Source: Paraphotobacterium marinum (GTDB lineage: Bacteria; Pseudomonadota; Gammaproteobacteria; Enterobacterales; Vibrionaceae). From it: DNA of 64,000 nt. The number at the start of each line of letters is the position of its first letter. Within the stretch, counting starts at the first letter, position 1. The notes beneath the pieces are model-generated. The model was not told where the DNA came from. It made no database searches and saw nothing but the letters and a program-made list of their open reading frames with translations. Below are positions 43,474 through 52,824 of the stretch, in pieces. The stretch is taken from NCBI RefSeq assembly GCF_002216855.1, contig NZ_CP022356.1, positions 186,001 to 250,000 on the forward strand, written 5' to 3'. A program made the translations under genes and the position numbers.

Positions 43474-44655
43474 TTATGATAAATGTTTAGATTTTAAATT
43501 ATAAAAAATGATGATTATGATTAACGAGATGATACAAAGTTGTTGAAGATTTATTGCTTTCATTAAGTCGATACCATAAAACATACTAGATACAAAAGTT
43601 GCTAAACCTGCCATTGAAAACGAAAACAGTCGGCTAAGGGCATTTGCTGTGCCAAAAGATTCTTTTACAGCACTAATTGCATTGGAGGCACAAATCGTTC
43701 CAATAGGAGATAAACTACCACAAATTAATGTGATTGAAAGTGAAAATGCATATATGTTTACAACATAATGAGAAAAAGAGAATGCAAGAATATTTCCACA
43801 TAAAGCAACTGTTAAACATGTGATAATAATGTTTGATGCTTTATAACGGTCTACAATTTTTTTTAATATTTGTTGAGCAATTAAACTTACAAAGATATTT
43901 AATGCAAAGAAAAAAGAATATTCAAACTGACTTAAATGAAAGAAACTGATTAACAAAACTGATGAGTTTCCGATAAAAACAAAATATGAAGCAAATGACA
44001 GACCTGGAATAATAGATAGTAAAACAAATTTTTTATTCTTTAAATGAACTGTATATAATTTAAGATCAATAATTTTATTTTGTGTTTTTTGTTTAATACT
44101 TTCTTTAAGTTGTAATGTTATGATTAAAAGTAGAGCACCATAACACAATAAAAAAACAAAGATGGACTCCCAAATTTTAAAATAATGCATCATCGCGCTT
44201 CCAATAATTGGAGCTAATAGCGGAGCACCCATCATAATTGAATTGATTGTAGCCATTTTTTTGGTAAGCTCTTTACCCTGATAATAATCTCTAATTATCG
44301 CCATTGCAATAATGCCCGTGGAAGAACCACTTAATCCTTGAATCAATCTTAAAAATTTAAAAATTAAAAAATTATTAGTTAATAGACATAAGCTGGTGGC
44401 AATAATAAATGTCAATACACCAATGGTTAGTATCTTTTTACGCCCATATCGATCAGATAAAGAACCCCATATAAATACACCTATTCCATAACCAATAAAA
44501 TAGGCTGTAATTGAAATAGGTAATAAAGAAACAGAAACATTCATGCTCAAAGCAATGTTACCAAAAGACGGCATGTAGGTATCTATAGCAAAAGGAGGGA
44601 GTGCAATTAACAGCGCAATCGCGTAGACAAAAACTATATTTTTATTATCAATCAT
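43474..44655 (-). CDS. Bcr/CflA-family multidrug efflux MFS transporter
   Basis: The 393-residue protein has twelve membrane segments and the DHA1 motif WGSLSDRYGRKKIL (~residues 62-75). The first helix holds the Bcr/CflA-typical ALLIALPPFAIDTYMPSFGNIA, and GSSTGIIAMAIIRDYYQG follows further on. It is most likely a proton-driven exporter of drugs or sulfonamide-like compounds. It ends at a strong hairpin. The ATG is used with a weak GAACC-type upstream region. No regulator is adjacent. Confidence 0.85.
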   Translation of the reverse strand: MIDNKNIVFVYAIALLIALPPFAIDTYMPSFGNIALSMNVSVSLLPISITAYFIGYGIGVFIWGSLSDRYGRKKILTIGVLTFIIATSLCLLTNNFLIFKFLRLIQGLSGSSTGIIAMAIIRDYYQGKELTKKMATINSIMMGAPLLAPIIGSAMMHYFKIWESIFVFLLCYGALLLIITLQLKESIKQKTQNKIIDLKLYTVHLKNKKFVLLSIIPGLSFASYFVFIGNSSVLLISFFHLSQFEYSFFFALNIFVSLIAQQILKKIVDRYKASNIIITCLTVALCGNILAFSFSHYVVNIYAFSLSITLICGSLSPIGTICASNAISAVKESFGTANALSRLFSFSMAGLATFVSSMFYGIDLMKAINLQQLCIISLIIIIIFYNLKSKHLS

Positions 44656-44816
44656 GGTTCTTGGAGGTTCATTTAAAGTAGTTTATGTGAAAAAATTTAG
44701 TTTATATTTAAATTTTACTTATAACTTTTTATATAAAAAATTATTACGATATTACTTGTAAAACTCAAGTTAAGCAAGGTTATTTCATTCAATATAAGCC
44801 CAAAAAATTACATTAT

Positions 44817-45209
44817 TTATTTAAAAACTATGAGTTTAATGAGTTTAAAGTTTATAACTGTGACAACAATAGTTGTCAAAATGTTTGCAATAAGTTCATT
44901 TATGGAAAAAATTGAAACCCATGTATACATTAAAGCTAGTGAAATAAATAATGTAATTGAATAAATACTGGAATATTTCAATAAACTAATAAATTTTGGT
45001 TTATTATGAAAAACAAAAAAACAATTGAAAAGATACCCTTGAACGACACCATATATAAATGCTATGGCATTACTTACAAGATAGTTGACTTTAAAATGAA
45101 TCAGCAACCAAAATAAAAGAAAACATATAACAGTATTTGAGCCACCACTAAATAAGTATTTAATAGTAACCTTGTGACGAAGGATAATGTTTTTAATTAA
45201 AATGGACAT
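44817..45209 (-). CDS. GtrA-like flippase family protein
   Basis: The 130-residue protein has four membrane helices and the GtrA pattern: FSGGSNTVICFLLFWLLIHF, NYLVSNAIAFIYGVVQGYLFNCFFVF and a final IANILTTIVVTVINFKLIKLIVF. GtrA-type proteins are thought to flip lipid-linked sugars in O-antigen glucosylation or teichoic/arabinogalactan glycosylation. The partner GtrB-type glycosyltransferase is not in the window. An unassigned membrane protein gene and a decayed membrane gene lie upstream on the same strand and may be parts of the same surface-glycosylation locus. Confidence 0.8.
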   Translation of the reverse strand: MSILIKNIILRHKVTIKYLFSGGSNTVICFLLFWLLIHFKVNYLVSNAIAFIYGVVQGYLFNCFFVFHNKPKFISLLKYSSIYSITLFISLALMYTWVSIFSINELIANILTTIVVTVINFKLIKLIVFK

Positions 45210-45298
45210 AGCACTGTTATTTGTAAAATTAAAGTGGTTATAATAACTAAAACAATTGTTTTGTAAAGTCTATTATTTGGTTGCTTTAGAGTATAAAT

Positions 45299-45973
45299 TT
45301 AGTTTTTTTGTTTTCTATATGCGATTTTTAAAATAAAAATCAATAAAAATATACACAAAACAATAATAAAATTGAATTGTTGAAACAAATTTGAAAGCTG
45401 GGTTTGATTGTCAAAAAAACCAAATTTTTTAATTAATAAAAAATCTGTATTTGTTACAATGATAGTCATAATTTTAGAGGTTAGTAAAATGATTGCAATT
45501 GTTAGTCCCTTAATTTGAGAAAAACCATATAATTTGTTATTTGCGAAAATATTGACATAAAATTTAGAGATAAACAATAATATCATATTTAGTATTAGGT
45601 AATAAACAGGGCTTATATTTGTAAATCCTAATAAATTAAGAATTAGATATAATGCAAAAGTGACTAGAGAAAGATTAAGTATCCAGGGATAATAGTTTTT
45701 TATTTTTACATCTATGATTCCAAAAAATAATAGCCCCAAAATAGCAATATAAACACTAAAAATATTTATTGTTTGTTGCAATGAGATAAATTGCAGGGTC
45801 AGAAAAACCAGAATATAGAAACCAAACTTTTTATTTTTAAATTGAAAAAAAATGAGTCTCAAGGATGATAAGTTTTTAATTTTAATTTTTTCAACTTTAG
45901 ACCTATTGTTATAGATAATGCACCAAATCATAAGAAATACTAAAAAAATATTTAATATCGTAAACTGAAACAT
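45299..45973 (-). CDS. Integral membrane protein, unknown family
   Basis: The 224-residue protein is almost entirely hydrophobic, with about seven predicted helices and a short cytoplasmic basic loop (NNRSKVEKIKIKNLSS). It has no motif that I recognise; polytopic glycosyltransferases (GT-C) and O-antigen polymerases have this look but are longer. It is 89 bases upstream of the GtrA-like gene on the same strand, and the decayed membrane gene lies upstream of it. It could itself be a shortened piece of a larger protein. Confidence 0.6.
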   Translation of the reverse strand: MFQFTILNIFLVFLMIWCIIYNNRSKVEKIKIKNLSSLRLIFFQFKNKKFGFYILVFLTLQFISLQQTINIFSVYIAILGLLFFGIIDVKIKNYYPWILNLSLVTFALYLILNLLGFTNISPVYYLILNMILLFISKFYVNIFANNKLYGFSQIKGLTIAIILLTSKIMTIIVTNTDFLLIKKFGFFDNQTQLSNLFQQFNFIIVLCIFLLIFILKIAYRKQKN

Positions 45974-46037
45974 TAAATTTTCTTCGGGGAAGTATTTTAA
46001 AAATTTAAGTTTGAAAATGTTATGTTAAAGTTTAAGA

Positions 46038-46427
46038 TTAAACTTGGTAAAAGATAAAAATGATGATTGTAAGAGAAATTAAAAGTCCCTTAAGATATGC
46101 TCTTGATGCATGATAAAGACTAGTGACAAGAAGAATATATTTTAATAGAGAAAATGTGTAAATTATAATTAATGAATGCTCGTAAATACTTTCCGTAGCT
46201 AGAAATAGAATTGAAAGAGCTATGGATAAGATAATCGCAAATGTTATGAGTGAATAAGTTCTTAATTTGTCAATCCATAAACCTACCGGTATTAAAAATA
46301 ATATGTAACTTATTAGGTCATAATACTTTATAAAAATATTATGAAAAAAATGTGTTGAATTGTTTGAATATGATAGTCAAAAACACCTATTTGACTATAA
46401 AAAAATTAATAAATAAAAGAAACACAT
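46038..46427 (-). pseudogene. Decayed membrane protein gene
   Basis: On the minus strand a stop-to-stop frame of about 105 codons encodes hydrophobic helices (YDLISYILFLIPVGLWIDKLRTYSLITFAIILSIALSILF... LLKYILLVTSLYHASRAYLKGLL) but has no start codon. Its 5' part appears to lie in other frames: VFLTIIFKQFNTFFF joins it across a T7 run, and an ATG-initiated MCFFYLLIFL piece begins at 46427. At least two frame breaks and one stop separate these pieces. It is probably the remnant of a membrane gene of the GtrA-like locus. Confidence 0.5.
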
Positions 46428-46723
46428 AAAAACACAATGTAAAAATAGTTATGTACGTAGAGTGTGTATATTGATTTGTATTCATGTTTACTTAAAATAA
46501 AATAAAATAAAACTTAACTTTTATATCATATAGCATCTTTTGTTCACATTTGTTTTTTTATGTAAAATTATATTTAATAACTGTTTGATAGCCTTCAATC
46601 TTTAAATAAATATAACTTTGAATTAAGTTTGATAACTATTATATAATTTTTAATTTACATTTACTTAGTTGATTAAGAAATGTTATAAAAGATGATAATA
46701 ATTAAAAAAAGGATCATTTTAAT

Positions 46724-47494
46724 ATGAATATTGTTTTTGATTTGGATGGTACGATTATATCGAATGGACAAAAACTAGACTCATTTAGAGAAAATGAAAT
46801 CAAAAAATTGTCAAAACAACATGAAATTATCTTTGCATCTGGTCGACCAATTAGAGATATGTTGCCTGTTTTACCTGAATCTTTTCATCAATTCAAAATG
46901 GTTGGTTGCAATGGTGCACAGACATATGTAGACCAGAAGATAAATTGTGACTTTATACCAAGCATTGTTGTTTTTGAGCTTGTTGAGTTTTTAATCTCCA
47001 AAAAGACTCCTTTTGTACTGGATGGTGAGTGGGATTATTTTTTATCTGATGACTTTCATCCCTTTCATGATTATCTGAGAGAATTATCAGACAATATTGT
47101 TAGCTTTTCAGAAATACTAAAAAGGGGAATTACTAAGATCTTAATTCTAGATAAAAAAATTATGACAGATCCCTTATACAATCAAATTATCAATAGTGAG
47201 AAACTGACACAAACAAAATATAATGAAGGTTTTTTTGATGTTGCTGCATTTAATACCAATAAGCGAGAGGGCATTAAAAAATTAGGCTTAAGTCTAATGG
47301 ACTCAATATGTGTAGGGAATGATTTTAATGATTTTGAAATGTTAAGTGCTGCTGAGTACTCAATTTTTGTTGGCTCACCAACTTCTTTTAATAAAGCAAC
47401 ATATTATTGTCAAATGTCTGATGTTTTTGAGGTAATAAACGACATTATCGAAAGCATTGAACTTGAAAACATCTCTCACTTAAGGAGTAATTGA
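46724..47494 (+). CDS. HAD-superfamily Cof-type sugar phosphatase
   Basis: The 256-residue enzyme has HAD motif I FDLDGT (residues 4-9, nucleophile Asp5), motif II Ser in FASGRP, a Cof-type (C2B) cap, a motif III Lys around NKREG, and motif IV GNDFNDFEM. It belongs to the YbiV/Cof group, which hydrolyses phosphosugars, flavin or pyridoxal phosphates. AAGGA lies about ten bases upstream. It ends near a hairpin shared with the convergent DyP gene. The physiological substrate cannot be fixed from the sequence. Confidence 0.85.
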   Translation: MNIVFDLDGTIISNGQKLDSFRENEIKKLSKQHEIIFASGRPIRDMLPVLPESFHQFKMVGCNGAQTYVDQKINCDFIPSIVVFELVEFLISKKTPFVLDGEWDYFLSDDFHPFHDYLRELSDNIVSFSEILKRGITKILILDKKIMTDPLYNQIINSEKLTQTKYNEGFFDVAAFNTNKREGIKKLGLSLMDSICVGNDFNDFEMLSAAEYSIFVGSPTSFNKATYYCQMSDVFEVINDIIESIELENISHLRSN

Positions 47495-47508
47495 GTTTTG
47501 ATATCTCT

Positions 47509-47530
47509 CTAGTTATTAAAAAATAACTAG
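47509..47530. terminator. Hairpin between convergent genes
   Basis: CTAGTTATT (47509-47517) pairs perfectly with AATAACTAG (47522-47530) around AAAA. It could end both the HAD gene and the DyP gene; the flanking T tracts are weak. Confidence 0.5.
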
Positions 47531-47547
47531 AAAGTTGAAGTGTTTTA

Positions 47548-48456
47548 TTACTTGAGAATATTTAGTTTTCCATTTACTAAAGGTGGACACCATAAATATT
47601 TAGTGGAAACGATTTGACTCATTTTGAATGTCGCGTCAATAATACCATCCTCTCCGCCTGTCATTCTATTAAATTGGGCTGTAAAAGGGTATAAACTATT
47701 TGCAAAACATGTAAACATTAATCCCCCAGTTAAATTATCACTGATCCAAGGCATAGATCTTCTCCACATGTGTGCATCTAGTGAGAAACTATCTTGATCA
47801 GTTCTCGCTACATGTGAGTCTATTGGTTTGTGTTCAAACTCAATACTGTCTGCTTCTGTTCTGCCAATTATATCTTCTTTTTCTTTTGTGGATGCATTTT
47901 TAATAAAATCTAAATCATGTTGCCACTTTTGCACAACCCAATAACTCCCTTTATTTAATAATGAATCTTCATTTTTTATATATGCAATTGTCTCAATATC
48001 TTCTTTGGGGTTTTCTGTACCATCCCAGAAGCCATCCAAGCCTCTTGTTTCAGTTTTATTCTCTTCTTTTTTAGGATGATACAAATTTCCTAAAGTGACT
48101 TCAAAATCTTTTGCATAAGACTCAAGTTTTTCTTTTAAGAAATGACCTCTTTTAATAACATCGCCTAAAAATTTATCTTTTATCCATAAAAATACATCTC
48201 TATTTTCATCATGAAAATTAATGTTATGTGGATTGTCATAGGTAGGAATTTCAAGAAGTGTAGGATCATAGTTTTTTGTTTGTTTTAAAAGATCAAAGCC
48301 AAAACCAATAATAATATTACCGGTAGACAATTCATCATTTAAAATATCAAGTACATGTTTAAAATAGATGAATTCTTTTAAATTAAATTCTAAATAAACT
48401 CCACTTTGAGTAACGTCATCCATAATTGTTTTTTGAAATGTAACTTCTGTATTCAT
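47548..48456 (-). CDS. yfeX: DyP-type heme peroxidase, YfeX-like
   Basis: The 302-residue protein has the DyP-family marks: GFDGxxDGTENP in the form GLDGFWDGTENP (catalytic Asp, ~residue 150), the proximal heme His in DSHVARTD (~209), a distal Arg and the ending GLMFTCFANSLYPFTAQFNRM. There is no Tat or Sec signal, so it is cytoplasmic. YfeX-type enzymes oxidise porphyrinogens and other substrates with H2O2. Its own promoter would face fumC upstream. The length equals E. coli YfeX (299). Confidence 0.88.
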   Translation of the reverse strand: MNTEVTFQKTIMDDVTQSGVYLEFNLKEFIYFKHVLDILNDELSTGNIIIGFGFDLLKQTKNYDPTLLEIPTYDNPHNINFHDENRDVFLWIKDKFLGDVIKRGHFLKEKLESYAKDFEVTLGNLYHPKKEENKTETRGLDGFWDGTENPKEDIETIAYIKNEDSLLNKGSYWVVQKWQHDLDFIKNASTKEKEDIIGRTEADSIEFEHKPIDSHVARTDQDSFSLDAHMWRRSMPWISDNLTGGLMFTCFANSLYPFTAQFNRMTGGEDGIIDATFKMSQIVSTKYLWCPPLVNGKLNILK

Positions 48457-48530
48457 TTATTTTACCTTTCTCATTTACTACACTAATAAAGTATAAGCCA
48501 ACCCTTATTAGTATAGTTTTGATTAAAAAT

Positions 48531-49937
48531 TTAAGCTCTTCCACCTTTAGCCATTTTATATGGATCAATTGCACTTTTGAACTCATCATTTGTTAAAAAT
48601 TTGAAATGATTGTTTGCATCTTCAAGTGTTAAATCATTATCATTGGCATAGTGTGCCATTGTGGATGCCTTATCATAGCCAATTAAAGGACTTAAAGCTG
48701 TAACTAACATCAATGACTCATGTAAATACTGATCGATTTTCTTTTTATTTGGTTGGGTTCCGTCAAGTAAAAACTTGGTAAAGTTTATGCAGCTATCCGA
48801 TAGAGGTCTTATTGACTGCATAATATTAAAAATGATCATAGTTTTGTATACATTCATTTCAAGATAACCAGCAGCACCAGCAATACTAACTGCCGAATCA
48901 TAACCCATTACCTGAGCTGATACCATTGCCATAGCTTCACATTGTGTAGGGTTTACCTTCCCAGGCATTATGGAAGAGCCTGGTTCATTGGATGGAATAA
49001 TTAATTCATGAAATCCAGCTCTAGGACCACAACTTAATAATCTTATATCATTGGAAACCTTGAATAAAGATACAGCTAAACCTTTGATAGCACTCATCAT
49101 AGCAACTAGAGCATCATGAGAACCCTGAACTGCAAATTTATTAGGAGCTGATATAAATGGTAAGTTTGTAAGGGTTGCAATATTTTGGGCGGCTTTTTCA
49201 GCAAATCCTTCAGGGGCATTTAGTCCTGTTCCGACTGCGGTGCCTCCAATTGCAAGCTCATAAACATCCTTTAGGGCGAATTCAATTCTTTCGATATCCT
49301 TTCTTAAAATTTCAGCATATCCCGAAAACTCTTGTCCTAAAGTTAGAGGTACTGCATCTTGCATATGTGTTCTACCAATCTTAACAATATTATCCCAATC
49401 TTTTGCTTTTTTAGACAAAGACTGCTGCATTACTTTTATAGCGGGTATAAGTTTTTGATTCACTTCGACTGCAGTTGCAATATACATGGCCGTTGGGAAT
49501 GTATCATTTGATGATTGTGACATGTTGACATCATCATTTGGATGAATAGGTTTTTTACTTCCAAGAACACCTCCAGCCATTTCAATAGCCAAATTTGAAA
49601 TAACTTCATTAACATTCATGTTTGATTGAGTTCCACTGCCTGTCATCCAGACATGCAAGGGAAACTGATTATTAAACTCACCGGCTATAATTTTGTCAGC
49701 AGCTTTATTAATAAGCAATTTCTTATCATCAGATAATATTCCCAATTCATTATTTGCATTTGCAGCTGCCTTTTTTAAAATACCCATGGCCTTAATTACT
49801 TCATGTGGAATAATATCTTCGCCAATGGAAAAGTGTAATAAAGATCTTTGTGTTTGTGCGCCCCAATAATTTTTGTTATTAACTTGGATGGACCCCATAC
49901 TATCGGTTTCAGTTCTTGTTTCAATATTGTTATTCAT
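48531..49937 (-). CDS. fumC: Class II fumarate hydratase
   Basis: The 468-residue enzyme has the fumarase/aspartase superfamily signature [17 protein letters not shown] (~residues 320-336) together with [15 protein letters not shown] and [10 protein letters not shown]. It belongs to the oxygen-stable, iron-free class II, which interconverts fumarate and L-malate in the TCA cycle. The 468 length is standard. The ribosome site is AGGAG upstream of its ATG (49937). The RhaT-like gene starts on the same strand 1.1 kb upstream, so the two may be one operon. Fumarate also arises from ArgH in this window, but the genes are far apart. Confidence 0.93.
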   Translation of the reverse strand: MNNNIETRTETDSMGSIQVNNKNYWGAQTQRSLLHFSIGEDIIPHEVIKAMGILKKAAANANNELGILSDDKKLLINKAADKIIAGEFNNQFPLHVWMTGSGTQSNMNVNEVISNLAIEMAGGVLGSKKPIHPNDDVNMSQSSNDTFPTAMYIATAVEVNQKLIPAIKVMQQSLSKKAKDWDNIVKIGRTHMQDAVPLTLGQEFSGYAEILRKDIERIEFALKDVYELAIGGTAVGTGLNAPEGFAEKAAQNIATLTNLPFISAPNKFAVQGSHDALVAMMSAIKGLAVSLFKVSNDIRLLSCGPRAGFHELIIPSNEPGSSIMPGKVNPTQCEAMAMVSAQVMGYDSAVSIAGAAGYLEMNVYKTMIIFNIMQSIRPLSDSCINFTKFLLDGTQPNKKKIDQYLHESLMLVTALSPLIGYDKASTMAHYANDNDLTLEDANNHFKFLTNDEFKSAIDPYKMAKGGRA

Positions 49938-49982
49938 TTAATTTCTCCTAATTCAATATATAATTATTTTTTCAGTTATAAT

Positions 49983-51032
49983 TTAAAGTGTTGCTAAAAA
50001 ACTAGCGATATTCGCTGAAATAAAAATAATAATCGCAGCTATGACAAGCAGATAGCTTGTTTTCGGTGTGTCTTTCCATTCATCTCTAATCCATTCCCAT
50101 ATATTACTAACCAAAATAATACAAGTTAAGAAAGTAGCTCCCGTTATAGCAGAAGCATTGCCAGCAAAATTATCGGAACCTTGTAATAATATTAATGCAA
50201 TAAAGAATAAAGCACCCATTAAGATGGTTATACATATATTTTTAAACTTAATTCTTGCCGTAATTTTATTATCAGTAGATGCAGTTGAGAGATTTTTAGT
50301 GAAAAATTGCTTCTTACAAAAATAAATTAAAAAAGGAAAAAACATACCAAAAGCAAGAATTAAAGATGGTATTACTGCCATTGAAAATTGAGTATAAAAC
50401 TCTTGTTGGGTAAGTGATTTTATTATAAGAGGCGAACCAATACTAAATCCTTGAATTTCAACAAAAGAACCAATAGCAGCTATGAATGCAAATAAAACCC
50501 CTATTATAAAGTCCCCTTTTTTATGAGTAGTAAGGCCTGAGCTTTTTACTCTTTTAGATAGAAAAAATTTGTGTTTTATTAAATTTCCTTTGATTGCCAA
50601 GATTAATGCAATGATGTAAAGAACAATACTCAATGATTGATATAAAACAAACGTATAGTGAGATGATTGGGTCGTGTTGAAAAGAGCAAAAAAGTTTACC
50701 AATACATTTGCAAAACCAACATTTATGATGAAGGCAACACCAGATCCAATTTTAGGTATACTTTTTAAAAAGAATATAAAACTTAAGCCATAAATGAACC
50801 CAGATAATAAAACAACTAAGATACTTGATACTTTTGTACTCAAAAACAGTTGGAGTAAATTGGCACCACTAATTAAAGAAAGAAAAATAGGTATAAATAA
50901 CAGACCCCAAAAACTCCATAACAACCATGTTTTGGAATCCGACATTCCCTTTAAGTAATGTTTTGGACTATTAAATGAGCCGTTACAGATACCACCTAAA
51001 ATAGCAAATAAAATAGCTAAACTAATATTCAT
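49983..51032 (-). CDS. RhaT-like sugar transporter (DMT superfamily)
   Basis: The 349-residue protein has ten hydrophobic segments and resembles RhaT/GRP sugar:H+ symporters: FAILGGICNGSFNSPKHYLKG at the N terminus (RhaT has GGLCNGSFxxPMKxx), FIYGLSFIFFLKSIPKIGSGVAFIINVG, and NASAITGATFLTCIILVSNIWEWIRDEW. It probably imports a hexose or deoxyhexose. It ends 45 bases before fumC, suggesting a shared transcript. No rhamnose catabolic genes are in the window. Confidence 0.75.
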   Translation of the reverse strand: MNISLAILFAILGGICNGSFNSPKHYLKGMSDSKTWLLWSFWGLLFIPIFLSLISGANLLQLFLSTKVSSILVVLLSGFIYGLSFIFFLKSIPKIGSGVAFIINVGFANVLVNFFALFNTTQSSHYTFVLYQSLSIVLYIIALILAIKGNLIKHKFFLSKRVKSSGLTTHKKGDFIIGVLFAFIAAIGSFVEIQGFSIGSPLIIKSLTQQEFYTQFSMAVIPSLILAFGMFFPFLIYFCKKQFFTKNLSTASTDNKITARIKFKNICITILMGALFFIALILLQGSDNFAGNASAITGATFLTCIILVSNIWEWIRDEWKDTPKTSYLLVIAAIIIFISANIASFLATL

Positions 51033-51525
51033 TTAAATTACCTTTTGTTTAAATTAACTCAAAAAAAAGCAAATATTAATAAAAATAATTTATGAGTTTA
51101 AGGTCTGTTTAGGACTAATGAGAGCCGGTTAGAGACAAAAAGATTTTTTAAAAAAAATTATCGTCTTACTTAAAATATTGATATTTAATACTTTTATTTG
51201 TATTTTATGTATTTTATGTGTTTTATGTTCTTATTTGGTGTTTATTCATAAAATAAATTAATAACTTTTATTTATGTTGCTGAGATTTTTATTTCACTAA
51301 TATTATTCTTTATTTAAATAGTCCCTCTTTTAAAAAATCATCCCTATTTTGGACAATACGTCACACATTTAGTAAATCTGTCCAATACTGTTTGAAAAAA
51401 AAATGAACTTCTATAATTTGGGCTAAGTTTTTTATAGTTTATTAATTAGAATAAATTATAAAATGTACAACAGATAAAACATTAGTATAAATAAAAATAA
51501 AATTATAATAAGTAAAGAGACAAAA
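51033..51525. other. Intergenic region with short tandem repeats
   Basis: About 490 AT-rich bases between divergent genes. It holds three copies of a 9-bp tandem repeat (TATTTTATG, TATTTTATG, TGTTTTATG; 51201-51227) and an inverted pair GGACA/TGTCC near 51353-51386, which may be regulator sites. No convincing promoter was found. Confidence 0.5.
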
Positions 51526-51666
51526 ATGAAAAAAATTAATCAATCGTATAACTACAACTTAGTTCATAATTTACAGGTTTCTCTATCTAAAGAGCAAATA
51601 AAATCTATGAATAATACAAAAAGTATTGCTCAAAAGGATACGCATGTAACTCAACTTTATTACTAA
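51526..51666 (+). CDS. Possible 46-residue peptide
   Basis: An ATG at 51526 opens a frame of 46 codons (MKKINQSYNYNLVHNLQVSLSKEQIK... THVTQLYY) ending at 51666. It sits 85 bases before the first GlxA-type regulator, on the same strand. An AGAGAC site lies nearby, which is weak. The composition is polar and protein-like (few rare AT-only codon runs), with no Cys. I recognise no peptide family. Co-transcription with the regulator is possible. Confidence 0.4.
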   Translation: MKKINQSYNYNLVHNLQVSLSKEQIKSMNNTKSIAQKDTHVTQLYY

Positions 51667-51751
51667 AGTATTTACATTATTTGCAAGTTCCACATCATAA
51701 GTTTAAAAAAATTGATTTATGATTTTTAAGAAATTAAAAAGAGAAACTACA

Positions 51752-52702
51752 ATGTCTAAAGAACTTTTAACAGTATATATTTTATGCTTGCCTGATACGC
51801 AATTATTAAATGTTGCGGGTCCTGTGCATGCCTTTTCTGAGTGTAATAAATTTTTTGACGAAGACCGCGTAAAATTAAGATTTTTGAGTACGACAACAAA
51901 TTCAAAAAGTGATCAGGGATTAACCTTTTCTAATTTAGAGCCCTTACCTGAAAAGATTGCTTCTAATTCAATTTTAATTGTACCGGGCGTTTATAATTCA
52001 AGAACTACAGTTAGTTTTAATGAAGTATCAAAATGGATAAAAGATTTTAATCACCAATTTAAAAAAATTGTATCCATAGGTACAGGATCTTTTTATCTAG
52101 CAAAAGCTGGATTATTACATAATAAAGAATGCACCACTCATCATCTATGTTTAGATTGTCTAGAAAGCTTTTGTCCTTCTGCAAAAATACATAAAAACAA
52201 ACTCTTTGTTGAAGATGATAAAATTATTACTTCGGCTGGATTTTCATCGGGCTTAGATGTAACTCTTGATTTAATAGAGAAAATGTTTGGAACAGATTGT
52301 TATTATCAAGTTGCAAAAATTTTAGTAATTTATTTAAAGCGCTCAGGTGACGAAGATCAAGTAAGTGAGTGGCTTAAAAATAGGAATCATAAAAATAGGT
52401 ATATACATAAAATACAAAATCTAATAATAAAAGATCCGAGTTATGATTGGACAGCTGATGAATTATCTAATCGAGTTGGAATGAGTAAGAGAAATATGAG
52501 TAGGGTTTTTAAGGATAATACTGGATGCACGATCCAAGAATATCATTATGGCCTTCGTATAGAAGTTGCAAAAAAACTGTTAATAAATAATAAATATTCA
52601 GTTGAAAGAGTGGCCGAGGAATCAGGATTTAATCATGTCAAAACTTTTCGAAGAGCATGGAAAAATATAGTTGGCGATATTCCATCGAATTATATGATGT
52701 AA
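51752..52702 (+). CDS. GlxA-family AraC-type regulator (first of two)
   Basis: The ~316-residue protein joins an N-terminal DJ-1/PfpI (ThiJ-like) domain (TVYILCLPDTQLLNVAGPVHAFSECN... STGLTFSNLEPLP) to a C-terminal AraC-type double helix-turn-helix (YDWTADELSNRVGMSKRNMSRVFKDNTGC... YSVERVAEESGFNHVKTFRRAWK). At the nucleophile elbow, where the family usually has Cys, this protein has Gly (SIGTGSFYL; codon at 52079-52081), so the DJ-1 domain is unlikely to be catalytic. I start it at 51752, which has a GAGAAA site, and not at the Met eleven codons earlier. The paralogue follows 122 bases later. Confidence 0.85.
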   Translation: MSKELLTVYILCLPDTQLLNVAGPVHAFSECNKFFDEDRVKLRFLSTTTNSKSDQGLTFSNLEPLPEKIASNSILIVPGVYNSRTTVSFNEVSKWIKDFNHQFKKIVSIGTGSFYLAKAGLLHNKECTTHHLCLDCLESFCPSAKIHKNKLFVEDDKIITSAGFSSGLDVTLDLIEKMFGTDCYYQVAKILVIYLKRSGDEDQVSEWLKNRNHKNRYIHKIQNLIIKDPSYDWTADELSNRVGMSKRNMSRVFKDNTGCTIQEYHYGLRIEVAKKLLINNKYSVERVAEESGFNHVKTFRRAWKNIVGDIPSNYMM

Positions 52703-52824
52703 AGGTTCATATAAGTTACAATTTCTGAATAAAAATTTCTTAAATCACTTGATAATTACATTATATAAATATATGTATACTTCTTAGTGATTTTGGAAAT
52801 TAAATTAGAGATGAAAAATCAAGT

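Noticed and set aside
46690-46710. GATGATAATAATTA as a Fur box upstream of the HAD phosphatase gene
   Set aside because: Only one hexamer fits and the second half lacks the inverted arm.
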